The translations under genes were made by a program, and so were the position numbers. The notes under the pieces were generated by a model. The model was not told the origin of the DNA. It saw only the letters and a list, made by a program, of their open reading frames with translations, and ran no database searches. From Prorocentrum cordatum (taxonomy: Eukaryota; Sar; Dinophyceae; Prorocentrales; Prorocentraceae): DNA of 64,000 nt. The stretch covers positions 256,001 through 320,000 of the forward strand of contig CAUYUJ010015028.1 of NCBI GenBank assembly GCA_963575745.1. The letters are read 5' to 3'. Positions 1 to 11,070 of this stretch are shown in pieces; position 1 is the stretch's first letter, and each line of letters begins with the position of its first letter.

Positions 1-107
1 CGATGTCCGCCTGGACCCCCGCTGGACGAGCGGAATTGCGATCGCAGTGGCCCGCTCGGTCGCGCGTGACCCACCGCTGGGAACACCGTGAAAGCGCGGG
101 CGTCGCG

Positions 108-225
108 GCGACGACGACGGCGACGGCGACGACGACGGCGGCGCCTGCGCCGACGGCGAGGACGGCGGCAACGGCGACGGCGACGACGGCGACGAACATC
201 GCGGTGACGGCGGCGACGGGGCCCG
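108..225. repeat. GAC/GGC trinucleotide-type simple repeat
   Basis: Imperfect run of GAC, GGC and ACG triplets. It reads as poly-Thr/Ala/Arg ORFs in several frames, which is a composition effect and not coding evidence. Confidence 0.8.
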
Positions 226-235
226 GGCTCGCGGC

Positions 236-2777
236 GATGCGGTGGTGATGCGGGGCCAGGGCCCGGTCGGGGGGCGGGGGGGCCACGTTTTTTTCTTGCC
301 AGTTCACCCCGCGATGCACTCGCTCGAGCAATCAGGGTCGCGTTGCATCGGGCCGCGGAGATCCTTGGACCTGTTTCCAGCGAGTTGTAGGTGCTCCTCG
401 GCAGGAGATTCGGGGCGCGGGCGCAGGACGTGGCTCCACAGTTCGGACGCGCCGCCGCGGGTGTCGCGCAACAGAGCAGCGACATGTTACTGAAAGGCTT
501 GTTCCCTCTAGCCAATAGCTCCTTCAAAAAAAGAAAATGTGAAGGTGTTGCTCCCGGCCCTCGTTTCAGTCGCTTCATCTCAATATGTGCCTTGCCCCCC
601 CTTGGGCTGCCCACGTGTCTCGTGGCCACATGTTGCGAAACTCCATTTTGGATGCCCCCCTCGTGAACGCCCCCGAAAACAAGGACATCGATATATCATA
701 ATATTATGTCAGAAAAGGAATTGGAATAATAAGAATAAGAACACCGACACCAAGAAAACAATAAGAAGAAGAAGAGAGGGGGCAGAAGAGGAGTGGGAGG
801 AGGAGCGGGGGGGTCAATAGGAAATAGGCTCAGGCATCCGCCTGTTTTGTTTTGTTTGGCGCCGCGGCCCCAGAGTTTCCAACTCCTCCCCCCCGGATAG
901 GCTTGTGTCCCGCATGCGTTTTGGATGCTCCCGTGGCCGTGGCAGTGCCCTGCGGGCAGGAATCGGGGCAACCGTCCGAGGCCGAAAAACAATTGTGGGA
1001 CACTGTCTGGGATTGTAAACAACCATGTCATGGTGCCTCTGATGCGCGACCTTGTGAGGCGGGGTGAGATTCCAAGATGACGATGTTGAGCAGGTCCCAA
1101 ATGCGGAAATTGAGAAACCGCCGTGTAACACTGAGGCACCCGAAGATCTATGTCATCATCTTGCAGCACGCATACCATTTCCACCGTGCTCCCACGATCT
1201 GGCTTTGCGGAGTTCTGTTGTAGGAGGCGCCAGCCACGGGTCGTTTTCGCCTCCCGGCACTACCTGGTGGAAAGAACGACGTATCCATGCTATTCGTTGT
1301 TCTCGAGGTGAACATCTATTCTTTGCTGTCAATACTGTGGGGATGCGGCCGCCCGTTGCACCCGCCGTTTTTTCACATGGTGCGAGGTTGGCATGACATT
1401 TGGTGCCAGTTCCGATGCAACTCGCGCGAAAGCATGCGCGAACGTAGGTGCCGTGGCGGGCCACGGGGTCATGATTGCATTTCTACCAGGTGCATATGTT
1501 ATTCTTCTTTGCCGCGGGTTGACGATGTTGAAGTGCAAGCTGCAATTATGCCCACGGTCCCAGCGAACCAGTTCGAACCCTGCTTGGGTCCTCTGCGCGT
1601 GGCATTTTCTGTGACCGGTCAGTTCTCCTGCGCAATGACGCGGCGCATTTGATCCAGGCTCGGTGGCGAGGTGTTGGGGCAGGCAGGGTCAGCAGTGCGG
1701 TTTTTTGTTTCAAGTGGCGCATGCAGCAATGAGAACCACGACACGGACACGGATGATCAAGAGGACGATCTTGCCAATTCTCCGGGATTTCTTGTTGTGA
1801 GGTATGCGGTCATGGGGAGTTCGACAACGAATGCACTCAGTTCGAGCGGCGCAACAAGTTTTCAGGACGCAGCCCAACGTTGGACACTAGAACAGGGGAG
1901 CTCCTCGTCGGACACTGCCCTGCAGTATGCTTACCGCCCCGCAAACCCGACCGACGGAGCCCAAGTATTCTGGCGAGAATGGCATTCTGTAGAAAGGCTG
2001 ATCCCGGCGGAGATCCGCAGGGACATCGAGTTCATGGAGTCGAAGTTGATCAAGCTAAGTTTTTTTTTGCGGAAGCTTTGTGTGGCGACTTCAGTGGGAG
2101 ATTTTGCTAGTCCAGGCGGGCCCTAAGCAGCGCGAAAGAATGACAGAGGGGAAAAGGATTTGGAACATCCCCGAGGGGCCCCCAAAAGGCCTGGGGGCCC
2201 ATGCGGAGAGAACGTCCTGCTGGCGGCCGTCCGCCCCAGTCGGCACCGGTGCCAGGGCCGCGGACGACAGAATTGCCCCGCAGGAGTTCCCCAAGCCGAC
2301 TCGTGTCGGGACGCGCCACTCTATGGGGGAGGTCACAGCCAACAGGCTGGAGTACAAGGTTTAGCCGCAATGTAGGTGCAAGTCCTCGGTCAGCATTTCA
2401 GGTCAGGCGGGATGTAACCAGGAGCCCTTTAGGCAGGGCCAAGCCCACCACATCCACACAGTCTACAGTGAGCGGGGCAAAGGCAGCGACGTGGTGCCAA
2501 GCAAGCCACCCTTCCAGTTCGAGTTTGCTCCCCCCGGTCATTCTGCGGCCCGCCTCCAACGCAAGAGAACGATGTTGATCTGTGGCTGGTCCTCGTGGCG
2601 AAGTGCCACATGATCCCTGTGCCGATGCTGGCCTGCGGCTGGAGCGGCTCCCCGTTCGGGGCGTTCCCTGGCCATTGGCCATTGGGTCGGATGGCCGCCC
2701 TGCCCCGGGTGTTCGCTCCGGAGCTGGACCGCCTTGTAGCCCGTGCGTGCGGTAGTCAAGGTTGTTCACGTAGGCGC
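236..2777. other. unassigned single-copy-like region
   Basis: No recognised gene or repeat family. The least repetitive ORF is 1671-2126 (+, 151 codons); its middle part (about residues 60-135) has a balanced amino-acid composition, but I recognise no domain and there is no independent support. It could be an exon remnant or chance. Confidence 0.4.
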
Positions 2778-2785
2778 CCGTATTG

Positions 2786-2943
2786 TTAAGTCGGGCCTGT
2801 CCCTCTACAGGAGGAATATTCAAAAATAGTCCAAAATTAGTGTGGGGACGATTTTTTAGCATGCTTTGATTATTTGGGAGCACTTTTGATCATTTTTTAT
2901 TTATCGTCTCAAATCCCCCTGTAGGGGGACACGCCCGACTCAA
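2786..2943 (+). mobile_element. TIR-A element, copy 1 (MITE-like)
   Basis: Type copy of the commonest mobile family here. The left end is TTAAGTCGGGCCTGTCC followed by CTCTACAGGAGGAATATTC. The right end is CTGTAGGGGGACACGCC followed by CGACTCAA, the inverted complement of the left. The interior is AT-rich, about 100 bp, with a GGGGACGATTTTTTAGC-type block and a run of T before TCGTC. There is no ORF, so it is non-autonomous. The 158-bp element is flanked by CCGTATTG (2778-2785) and ACGTATTG (2944-2951), a 7/8 match, read as an 8-bp target-site duplication. Confidence 0.9.
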
Positions 2944-2951
2944 ACGTATTG

Positions 2952-3840
2952 CACCGGAGCGCCCGCAGCTCCACCACGCCAACGTTTGGTCCAGGATGCG
3001 CTCGCGGAACATGGCGCCGAGGCTTATGATGCAGGACGGCCAGCTAGCAGGCTAGCGGGAGGCGCCGATTCTACACCCCGAAGCAACAGCGTCTTCCATT
3101 CGAGCAGCGTGGCCGCCGCGCAGAGCCCGACGAAGTTCAGCACCCCACCCGCACCAAGGAATGGATCGTGTGGGTTGAGGTTGGCGCCGTCCTGGATGCG
3201 GGCCACGAAGTCGCCGCCTCCGTGCAATGCGTGGAGCTCCGCGTCGTGCTCGTAGCTGCACGCTGCCGCACGATCGCTTGGCACGTGACCCACAGTGGCT
3301 GCAGTGGACGGAGAGCCTCCGACACGGAGCATCTCGCAGCGGCGATCGAGGAATGCGGCCGTGGTTCTCCAGGCAGTGGGCCGAGGATCGTTTCGAGGCC
3401 GGTGGCGTCGCAGTGCGCCCTTCGCTCGCCTGCCGACACGGCCAGGCGGCCGAAGCATGGCAGCAGTTGGTCCAGGTGCGGCTTGTACGAGCTCGGCGGG
3501 CACAGGCACGCTCCGATCACTGGCGGTGGCGAAGCAGCCAGCTTCTCGACCCCTTCAGAGCGAGAAGATGTCTGCCTCGCATCTGCGGGCTCCCAGCTGC
3601 TGGTGTGCTGGGCCCGCGTGCATGCCGAGGACCTCGACGTCGACGTCCGAGGCTTCCCACTTCGTGGGCTCCTTCTCCGGTGCGGGCAAGCCCCTCTGCG
3701 GACGCTGGGCAAGGTCGTTCATGCCTTCACCGGCTTCGAAGTGGGTGCGGTGACACGACCTGGCGGGTTCGCGCATTGGGTCGGCCGAGTTGTCTCGAGC
3801 GGCAACATGTGAGCTCGAGAATGGCGCGATGCTTGCCACG
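2952..3840. other. GC-rich unassigned region
   Basis: Overlapping long ORFs are open on both strands (for example 3168-3812 + and 3137-3712 -), as expected from high GC. No domain, motif or frame-specific codon bias was recognised. Confidence 0.4.
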
Positions 3841-3846
3841 GACGGG

Positions 3847-4112
3847 AGGAGGAGGAGGAGGAGGAGGAGGAGGAGGAGGAGGAGGAGGGGCAGGAGGGGG
3901 AGGAGCGGGAGGAGGGGGAGGAGGAGGAGGAGGAGGAGGAGGAGGAGGAGGAGGAGGAGGAGTTGAACGAGGACAGGGCAGGACTGAGGGGAGGACAAGG
4001 AGGAGGACAGGGATGAGGAGGAAGAGGAGGAGCAGGAGGAGGAGGGGGAGGAGCGAGAGGAGCGATGAGGAGGAGGAGGAGGAGGAGAAGGAGGAGGAGG
4101 AGGAGGAGGAGC
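3847..4112. repeat. GGA-rich purine tract
   Basis: Near-continuous GGA/GGAGG/GAGG purine strand in two blocks, 3847-3962 and 4018-4112, joined by a purine-rich link. ORFs through it are poly-Gly, poly-Glu or poly-Arg by frame. Confidence 0.95.
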
Positions 4113-4257
4113 AGGAAGGACCAGTGGAAACCCAATACGAACCAACGATGTTGCCATAAACCCTCCCTCCAGGTTTCCTCTTGACATGTCCGTACAATAT
4201 GATTTCTCTTTCAGGGAATTGCCGACTTGGATGACGACCGTTTGCGATTCCTCAATT

Positions 4258-4394
4258 GTGCCAGAACGTAGTTCCTGGGACTTCAGCGCCGCGAATCAAC
4301 GTGACTGTTGCGTCCTGGCAGTCTTGAGACGTGCCAGAACACCATTCGTGGGACTTCGACGTTGCGAATCAACGTGATTGTTGCGCCCTGAGAA
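4258..4394. repeat. 73-bp tandem duplication
   Basis: Two diverged copies starting with GTGCCAGAAC at 4258 and 4331. Both continue with a GTGGGACTTC-like block, GCGAATCAACGTGA and TTGCGYCCTG. A decayed third start (CTGTGCCATGACACTG) follows near 4400. Confidence 0.8.
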
Positions 4395-5204
4395 TCCCAA
4401 CCTGTGCCATGACACTGTTCATGGTATTTGTACCTCGCGGATCCCTGACACTATTGTAAACTTTCAAAACAAATGTTTGCGGTTGAGGCGAGAACCACGT
4501 TTTTTCAAGGAGCCGCACTCCATCCTGGAAGTGCATGCAAACGGTGCCCCCAGCAAAGCGTGCGCGGCGCTGTGGCGAGGAGCACAAGCTGTAGGGCAAC
4601 GCCATCCGTCCTTGATGCTGCTGCGAACTTCCAAGACGAGCGTGTGCACCTCGCGGAGGCGAGAGCTATACCTGCTGAACACCACCCGCCCTCCATCCGT
4701 GACACTGCTGCAGCTCTCAAGCGCCGAGCTCAGGAATGGCGCCAGGAAGCCTCCGGCGAAGCGCCCTGGCCCTCCCTGCCGACACGCCTGGGGGTGCGCC
4801 AGGGAGAATTCATGTGAGGGGAAGGGGAGTGGAGGAGGAACGGGAGGATCGGGAGGAGCAGGAGGAGGGGCGCGTCCCGCGCGCTCCCCGCCGCGCGCCC
4901 CGCGTGCGCGCGCAGGCGCCCACCGCGGAGCAGATGGCCTTCGTCCGGAGGCGGGCGGCGTGCCCCAGTCGAGCAGGCGGTCGCGATAGCGATACGTTTC
5001 AGGCTGGTCACGCTGCGTCTTCGGGGGACCTCGCCTGTTCCCAAAACTGGTGTCGTTTCTTGTGCCCGACGCGGGCTCGATGCGGACTCGAGGCGGTTTT
5101 GGCGCGGACTCTTTGACACGGATCCGATGAGTCCGAGATGGATTCGGCACGGATTCGACGCGGATGGGGCCGTGACGAGACAGACAAGGTCCCCCGAGGA
5201 TGCA
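4395..5204. other. unassigned region
   Basis: Long minus-strand frame 4464-5603 is open but low-complexity and crosses TIR-D; nothing in it is recognisable. Small degenerate CGGATtcg repeats occur near 5098-5170. Confidence 0.4.
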
Positions 5205-5452
5205 CGTGATCGTTTTCTTATTCATTGTTTTGCCGATCGGCGCGGGCCCTCCGACCCCCCCCCGCCCCCCCACCCCTTCGTGGAGTAGATCTTGGCTGTT
5301 TTTGGCGCCTGTTTCAGGCACGTGGAGTTTCTTCCATAGGACGCACTGCCGCAAACAGTCGCATTGAGCAGAGGTCCGGAGCCAGACCTTCCCCCCTCCC
5401 TCTCCCCCCCTTCCGCCCAATGTCGAGACGGCGAACAAGAAAGCGCTTACCA
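5205..5452. mobile_element. TIR-D element, copy 1
   Basis: About 248 bp, matching 49192-49423 over its whole length: TTTTGCCGATCGGCGCGGGC near the left end, GTAGATCTTG(G/A)CTGTTTT and GAGCAGAGGTCCGGAGCCAG in the middle. The ends are inverted: left GTGATCGTTTTCTTATTC, right GAACAAGAAAGCGCTTACC. Non-coding. No convincing target duplication was seen. Confidence 0.75.
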
Positions 5453-5489
5453 ACAGAACGATTTGGAGCCCGCTTGGGGGTGCCCTTCT

Positions 5490-5746
5490 CGGGTTGACCC
5501 AAAAGGGGGTCCAGCGACAAGGGGGTGGTGCGTTAGATTTGGTGCAATAGATTTGTGGGTTTGCAGTACATTTGGGGCGTGCAACATACATTCTTGGGCG
5601 CAAATGTATTGCTGGATTTTCGCGTGCAATGCATTACTTGCAATACAATGCAACACAATCCTCCAGCGCAATACATTAGCAAAAGAATTGCCCCAAATGT
5701 ATTGCACCACCCCCTTTCAGCTAGAGCCCCTTTTGGGTCACCCAAA
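5490..5746. mobile_element. TIR-B element, copy A
   Basis: Ends GGGTTGACCCAAAAGGGGGT and CCCCTTTTGGGTCACCCAAA are inverted complements and extend inward through GGGGGTGGTGC / GCACCACCCCC. The interior repeats short TTGCAATACATT-like words in both orientations, so most of the 257 bp can fold on itself. Non-coding; other copies are at 25037 and 29309. Confidence 0.85.
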
Positions 5747-6106
5747 CATTCGCCGAGCCCCAGCCGCACGGAAACGAAAACTCCGGAGCAGGTTTTGTAT
5801 AGCCTGGCCGCCCACCTCGCCGGCTCGCGGGCGACTCCGCGCCGCGGCGCCCGCTTCGGCGGGCCGAGGGAGGGGCGCGGCTGCCGGCGAGGACGCGGGG
5901 GGCGGAAAGCAGACCAGGTCTGAGTTGACCCAGCACTGGTTCTGGCGAGCAGGAAGGGGGGCGAGGATCGGGGTCATGGGTTCGAGGAGGCTTCTCTCGC
6001 CCGTTCCGGCCTCTGGGGGGCCGTGTGCGGGCCCCGGGACCGTCAAGACTGGCTCCAGGGTGAAACGCTGCACCAGATGGACCCCCTGCCCTCCTCCTCC
6101 AATCCT
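5747..6106. other. GC-rich unassigned region
   Basis: No repeat family or gene recognised; both strands are open for long stretches because of GC content. Confidence 0.4.
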
Positions 6107-6250
6107 CCAATCCTCCAATCCTCCTCCTCCTCCTCCTCCTCCTCCTCCTTCCCCTCTTCCTCCTGCTCCTCCTTCTCCTCCCCCTCCTCCTCCTCCTCCT
6201 CCTCCTCCTCCTCGTCCTCCTCCTCCCCCTCCTCATCCTCTTCCCCCCCA
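6107..6250. repeat. TCC tract
   Basis: Pyrimidine strand of TCC triplets with occasional CCC or TTC, preceded by three copies of CAATCCTC. It gives poly-Pro or poly-Ser ORFs. Confidence 0.95.
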
Positions 6251-6542
6251 GGAGGGGTCTAGGAATTGATGTTTGGCGGATCTCCTCTCTGACCGATGTT
6301 CTCGGGGCGCAGCCAGCTCAGACCCCCCGTCCGCCTTCCAGTTCCAAGATGTCCAGGGACGGCACGGATTTTGGAATGAACGACGTAGTAGAAAGCGTGA
6401 TGGTTGTTTGTGCTGTATGCGTGCGCGGTTTGTCCTTGCTCGGTTGGCGGCGGGGTTCCCTGGTATGCGGGTTCCCGGGTCCCTGGTTGATCTCCTTATC
6501 CATCGGTCTCACCCCATCGACCTCAATACCAAACTCTCAACC

Positions 6543-6735
6543 GATCTCCTCCATCGATCTCACCATCGATATCACAAAAGACCGCACGTGCGATCTCACG
6601 ATCGATTTCACTATCGATCTCACTGAATCGACTTCACTATACTATCGGTCTCACGATCCATCATACTATCGTCCTCACTATCGATCCCGCGATCGATCTC
6701 ACTATCGATTTAACAATCGATCTCAGTATCCATAT
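6543..6735. repeat. 12-bp degenerate minisatellite (TCACTATCGATC)
   Basis: Repeated words ATCGATCTCAC, ACTATCGATC and CTCACGATC at roughly 12-bp spacing. They are ClaI-like palindromes (ATCGAT) separated by CTCA. Confidence 0.8.
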
Positions 6736-7902
6736 CACGAATTCTCCAACAATCCATTGTTTGGGGTGTTTCTCTGGTGTATCTTGTAACCTACATGGTG
6801 GTTGGCCGATTACGCAGGCGGCTCACGCAGGACCCCTGCCCCGCTAACCACCATTCGGGATTACGAAATGGCGATTGGGAGCCAACGCCCCAGCCACAAT
6901 TTCGGCAAGCCGAAGACCTCCAGATCTTCCTTCCAAAGAGATCGTTTTCTGTCCTCTGGCGCATCACGGTCGTTACCCAGGCTCCCCCCCCCCGTTAACC
7001 GTAACGATCGTACGGGGGGGGGGGGGCCCGGACCCCCCCACCCCACGTGCTGGTGCCCGCGCGCACACTGTGGCGGTCGTTGCGCGCCCCCTCCTGCGTG
7101 CACCACCCGCCAAAACGCTCCCGTCACCGGGTGCCCCACCAGAAGTGATAAACGGCGATATCAAACGGGCATCGTGAGCCCGTCGCACCCTGACATCCCT
7201 CTGCGTCCCAGCGCCGACACCTGGTGTGGGGGGAGGGAGGCGAGGCGAGTCGCCGTGAAGCATCGGGGGGACCAACATGGGTACGGAAACATATGGGTAC
7301 GATGACCGACAGCGCGTCCAATTTCGGCTTCAATCTGGGCGTCAAGGGGCCTTGCATCCTTGCTGCGCAGCCTTCTGATCCAGTCGCACTGCAGAAGAGG
7401 CAGGGGACGGGTTCCAACGCGGGCGTGGTGTTCTCTTCTTGTGGGCCGTTGCCACCACGTACTTCTTGCCTCCCCCAGCTCCTACGGGCCGCGGGCCCTC
7501 CGTCCTGAATTCCGCTTTTCCGGCCCCCTCCTCCTCACCCTGCCTCCACAGCTCCCATCTTCTCGCCCTTCTGGGCGCCCTCTGTTGTTCGCGCGCCCTG
7601 GCCCCTGCCCTCTCCGGCGTCCGCCCTCCCTGGCCCCTGCCCTCCTTGGCGCCCCCGCCCTCCCTGGCTCCCGCCTGGCTCGCCCGCTGCGCCTCCCCAC
7701 GATCGGGGGAGCGCCTGGTTTCGCCGACGGCTCCTCTCGCCTGGCCGGTTTGGCTTGGCGGCTGGTCTCGCGGACGCCGGTTTCGCCCGGCGGGCTTCGC
7801 CGATCCGCCCGCGCCCCGCTGGTTTCGCCGCCCCGCCCGCCCGCCCCGCCGCCCGTTAGTGTCCCACCCGTTCGCGCGTTGGCAAGCCGGCCTGCTCTAA
7901 CC
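6736..7902. other. unassigned region with C-rich blocks
   Basis: Includes G/C homopolymer-rich stretches near 7010-7035 and a degenerate CCCTGGCCCCTGCCCTCC repeat at about 7595-7680. A TIR-E-related fragment with GGGTACGGAAACATATGGGT lies at 7278-7310. No supported gene. Confidence 0.5.
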
Positions 7903-8045
7903 TGGCATCTCTCGGACGTGTGCTCTTTTTCTCGGCGACGACCATCGAGGAGCATATTGGGCCACTTTGCGAAAAAAGCCACGCACGAAACCGAGAAATG
8001 CACTGGGAATGGACGTCCGAGCGATGGCAGGCTAATGTCCTGCCC
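7903..8045. repeat. dispersed repeat R6, copy 1
   Basis: Aligns with 60230-60378. Shared words in order are GGCATC.CTC.GACGTGTGC, ACCATCGAGGA.CAT, CGCGAAACCGA, TGGACGTCCGAGCGA.GGCA. No ORF or inverted ends seen. Confidence 0.75.
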
Positions 8046-8082
8046 GTCCGACCTACCCCGGCGAACCCCGCCGTCGACGAGA

Positions 8083-8205
8083 CAGGCCCTGGCGAAGCCA
8101 GCCGCCGGCGAAACTAGCCGTGGCGAAGCCAGCCGGCGGCAAAACCACACGGCCGAAGCCAGCGCCAGCGAAGCCAGTGCTGGCGAAAACAGCCCAGGTC
8201 CACGG
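8083..8205. repeat. GGCGAAGCCAGC degenerate minisatellite
   Basis: About eight imperfect copies of a 12-15-bp unit (C)TGGCGAAGCCAGC. The opposite strand gives the Ala/Ser/Phe-rich ORFs seen here. Confidence 0.7.
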
Positions 8206-8631
8206 AAAGACCTCATTGCCCCCTTCCCTCCTCTTCTGCTTGCCCGTCTGCCTTTGCCCCCCCCTCCGTCCCGTCCGTTCTCCTCCTGCTCCGTCCTCCC
8301 AGTTCTCAGATTCTTGTGTCATCCTTCCACCATCCTCCAATCTTTCTCTTCTAACCATCCACTCGTCCTTGTCCCTTCGTGTCCCTCCTTACCCAATCTG
8401 CCAGTCGCTTCATCCTGATGTCTCAACTCCTCCTTTCCCGTCCTCTTCTCCAAACCCCGCCCTCGGGCACGCGGCGCGCCCGCTCTCGTTGGCGGCCACC
8501 CCACCCTTCCGTCGGCACGGCCCGACCGGCGAGGGTCGTCGACGAGATCGTCAAGGACGGCAAGCCGTCCGACATGGAGCCGCCGGCGAAGAAGCCGGCC
8601 GTTTCAGGCCCGTGGGGGCCCTGCTGGATGA
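8206..8631. other. pyrimidine-rich unassigned region
   Basis: C/T-rich from 8206 to about 8460, then mixed. Nothing recognised. Confidence 0.4.
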
Positions 8632-8639
8632 TACAACCC

Positions 8640-8802
8640 TTAAGTCGGGCCTGTCCCTCTACAGGAGGAAAATTCAAAAATTGTTTTAAGAAATAGTCTG
8701 GGGACGATGTGTTGAGTATTTGTGTAGGTTGTTTGCGCATATGTCTGACTATTTTTTATTTTTCGTCCAAAATCCGCGTGTAGGAGGACACGCCCGACCT
8801 AA
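8640..8802 (+). mobile_element. TIR-A element, copy 2
   Basis: 163 bp with both ends intact. It is flanked by TACAACCC at 8632-8639 and at 8803-8810: a perfect 8-bp target duplication, the clearest evidence for transposition and for the exact element ends. Confidence 0.95.
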
Positions 8803-9045
8803 TACAACCCCGAGAGCGCACGGGTGGCACCCAGGGTTCCGCGGGCCTGATTTGTTCAGACCGGGCGCGTTTTCGCTCACGTCGGCCTCCCGGGGGGCTG
8901 CTTCTGGGCCCCGGGGCCATCAACGCATGTGCCGCCCCGGGGTGAAGCATTGTTCTTCCCGCGTTAATCGCCGGGCGCGTGCCTCTACTCGCTAAGTGCC
9001 TGCTCGCAAGCGTCCGAAAAGATGTGTTCCTTTTTGTATTGTTCA

Positions 9046-9195
9046 CCACCCACCAAACCACCCCAACCCAACCTGAAGGCCTCAATTTGCGCTCCATTTC
9101 CAGTGGGGGGGGTTCCAATGAACATCGAAAACACATATATGGAGCCCATACCCCCCCAACCCGAAATTCGGGTCTTCGGGTTGGGTTGGGGTGGT
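9046..9195. repeat. palindromic (hairpin) element
   Basis: Left arm ACCACCCACCAAACCACCCC then AACCCAACC; right arm GGTTGGGTTGGGGTGGTGCGG. The arms pair with small mismatches around a roughly 90-nt loop. It may be a solo fold-back element; no second copy was seen. Confidence 0.7.
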
Positions 9196-9496
9196 GCGGT
9201 AGGTAGTCAACTGTACCGTAGATCCCCCGCGGCGGATCCAGGCCATTCGCGAGTAGCTACTCTAGGAGCAGTGGAACTCGCGCGTCCAGTGAAGGAAACG
9301 CATCGTCGCATGGATGTCTGATGTCTGGGCAGCTGGCTGTCCGCAGGAGCGCTCGGGTGGGCCCCCCCCCCCAGCGGGGGGGGGTCAGGCAGCCGGGTGC
9401 GCTTGGGGAGCGGTCCCGTCATCGGGGGCCGGGTCCAGGGTGGACCCTGGGGCGACGGGGCAGCCCCCATGCAGGGCGCCCCCATGCAGGGCGTAT

Positions 9497-9652
9497 GCAG
9501 GTCGGGCGTGTCCTCCGACAGGGGGAGCTTGGGCGAAGTATGAAAAGATAGTCAAGCGATGCTCAACAAATATGGAAACGCGCGCAAAAGGTAATCCCCG
9601 GACCATTGGCTGTTAACTACTTAATTTGAATAGGGGGACACGCCCGACTTAA
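9497..9652 (-). mobile_element. TIR-A element, copy 3 (degenerate)
   Basis: Left end GCAGGTCGGGCGTGTCC, right end GGGGGACACGCCCGACTTAA. The order of internal blocks is inverted relative to copies 1 and 2. Part of the GGAGGAATATTC block is lost, and no target duplication is visible. Confidence 0.8.
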
Positions 9653-10153
9653 TGTTTGGCAGCCGTCGGGGGGGGGGGGGGCCGAGGTCTCTTCTGACCG
9701 GCGGGGAGGCGCGCTCTGGTGGCGCCCCTCGGTTCGGGTATGGCTAGGACCCCAGGTAGGGGACCCGGTTAGTGGCAGTGCCCCGAAGCCCCTGGCTTGG
9801 CCAGAGTGTCTGAACCAGCTTTGCCGCAGGTGGTGTTTTCTGGGGGGCTCGGCAGCGTCGGTTAGTGGAACGGGGCGGCGGGACGCCCCGGTACACATTA
9901 CTAAACCAGGTCCCACTAAACCCAGTTCTGCCAACGCCCGATCGGCATCGCGGGAGAGCGGCGACGGCTGCACGGCTGGCGGGAGGAGGAGGACGCGAGC
10001 CCTGCTGCGCAGTGTGCTCTCGCTGCAGCCGCCGAGGCGCTCCGCGCGGCGCTGCGCAGTGGCGCGCGGCACGCCCGCCGCAAGGCAGCGGCACAGCACG
10101 CCGCGCGCGCCCAGCCTTCGGCTGCCGGGACCCCCGTAGAGTCTGGGCACTCG
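9653..10153. other. GC-rich unassigned spacer
   Basis: Spacer between two TIR-A copies. Long ORFs exist in both directions but no domain is recognisable. Confidence 0.4.
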
Positions 10154-10161
10154 GCTTGGCC

Positions 10162-10314
10162 TTAGGTCGGGCAGGTCCTACAGGCGGCTTTGGACGAAAA
10201 ATAAACCAATATTTTGACCAGGAATAGCCAAAAAGATTCATCAAGACATCGTCCCCATAAGATTGTTAGACTAGTTGTGAATATTCCTCCTGTAGAGCGA
10301 CATGCCCGATTTAA
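10162..10314 (-). mobile_element. TIR-A element, copy 4
   Basis: 153 bp, reverse orientation (GGACGAAAAATAAACC near the left end, GAATATTCCTCCTGTAG near the right). It is flanked by GCTTGGCC (10154-10161) and GCCTGGCC (10315-10322), a 7/8 match. Confidence 0.9.
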
Positions 10315-10461
10315 GCCTGGCCTTAAAATTTGGACGTTGGGACGCCCCCGGTCAGGGAGGGCTCGCCCGGCGTGGTGTGCCGCCGCCGGCGAGAGAGGGG
10401 GATGGTGGATGGGGGGATGGAGGATGTGGGAAAGGAGGATCGGGGAACGAAGAATGACATG

Positions 10462-10556
10462 AGCATAAAAACTCGGAGGTCCGCGCGGATTTCTCGGATC
10501 CGCGCTGGAGCCCCCTGGCGGCGCCTCCAGCGCCGCCCCTGGCGCGCTCCGCGCGG
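10462..10556. repeat. dispersed repeat R1, copy 1 (partial)
   Basis: GCATAAAAAC, then GTCCGCGCGGATTTCT, GGATCCGCGCTGG and CCCCTGGCGGCGCCTCC. It matches longer copies at 18641, 50388 and 58571. The right inverted end (ATCCAAGAAATCTGCGCGG type) is missing here. Confidence 0.75.
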
Positions 10557-10587
10557 GTTTGGGTTGATCCGATCCGGGTCCGTAGAT

Positions 10588-10816
10588 TGAAGTTGGGTTT
10601 GTCCCTTCACAGGAGGAATATTCAAAAACGATTCAAAAAGAGTCTGGGGACGATGTTTGTCCTACTATTGTTTTGATTTTTTGGGGGTATGTTTAGTTAT
10701 GAGTATTCTGGTTATTCTTTGTGTTATTAGTATTATTATGACTCATGTCATTAATATTATGTTTTGACTGTCGTCCAAAACCCGCTTGTAGGAGGACCTG
10801 GACACGCCCGACCTAA
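10588..10816 (+). mobile_element. TIR-A element, copy 5 (long variant)
   Basis: 229 bp, about 65 bp longer than typical because of extra AT-rich sequence with ATTATTATGACTCATG-like words. Flanked by CCGTAGAT at 10580-10587 and 10817-10824: a perfect 8-bp duplication, so the longer form also moved. Confidence 0.95.
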
Positions 10817-10843
10817 CCGTAGATCCTCGACAGGCTCGGGGTA

Positions 10844-11070
10844 GAGGGTTTCTCCGAAGGGCTTAGGCGACCCGCCCTCCTCCTCCTCCTCCTCCTCATC
10901 CTCCTCCTCCCCCTCCCTCTCCTCCTCCTCCTCTCCTCCTCCTCCTCTTCCTCCTCCTCCTCCTCCTCCTCCTCCTCCTCCCCCTCCTCCTCCTCTTTCT
11001 CCGCCTCCTCCTCCTCCTCCTCCTCCTCCTCCTCCTTCCCCTCCCCCCTCCTCCTTCCCCTCCTCCTCGA
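10844..11070. repeat. TCC tract with conserved leader
   Basis: The TCC/CTC pyrimidine tract starts at about 10875. It is preceded by GAGGGTTTCTCCGAAGGGCT then TAGGCGACCCG (10844-10874). The same leader stands before the TCC tracts at 18341 and 54330. Confidence 0.9.

Noticed and set aside
1560-1600. Possible tRNA B-box (AGTTCGAACCC)
   Set aside because: No A-box or cloverleaf arms at the right spacing could be found.
3227-4159. 310-codon ORF ending in poly-Gly, poly-Arg and poly-Glu
   Set aside because: The second half is a GGA tract read in one frame; the first half has competing ORFs on both strands and no motif.
7360-8418. 352-codon Pro/Ser/Arg-rich ORF
   Set aside because: C-rich repeats and GGCGAAGCCAGC minisatellite; the opposite strand is equally open.
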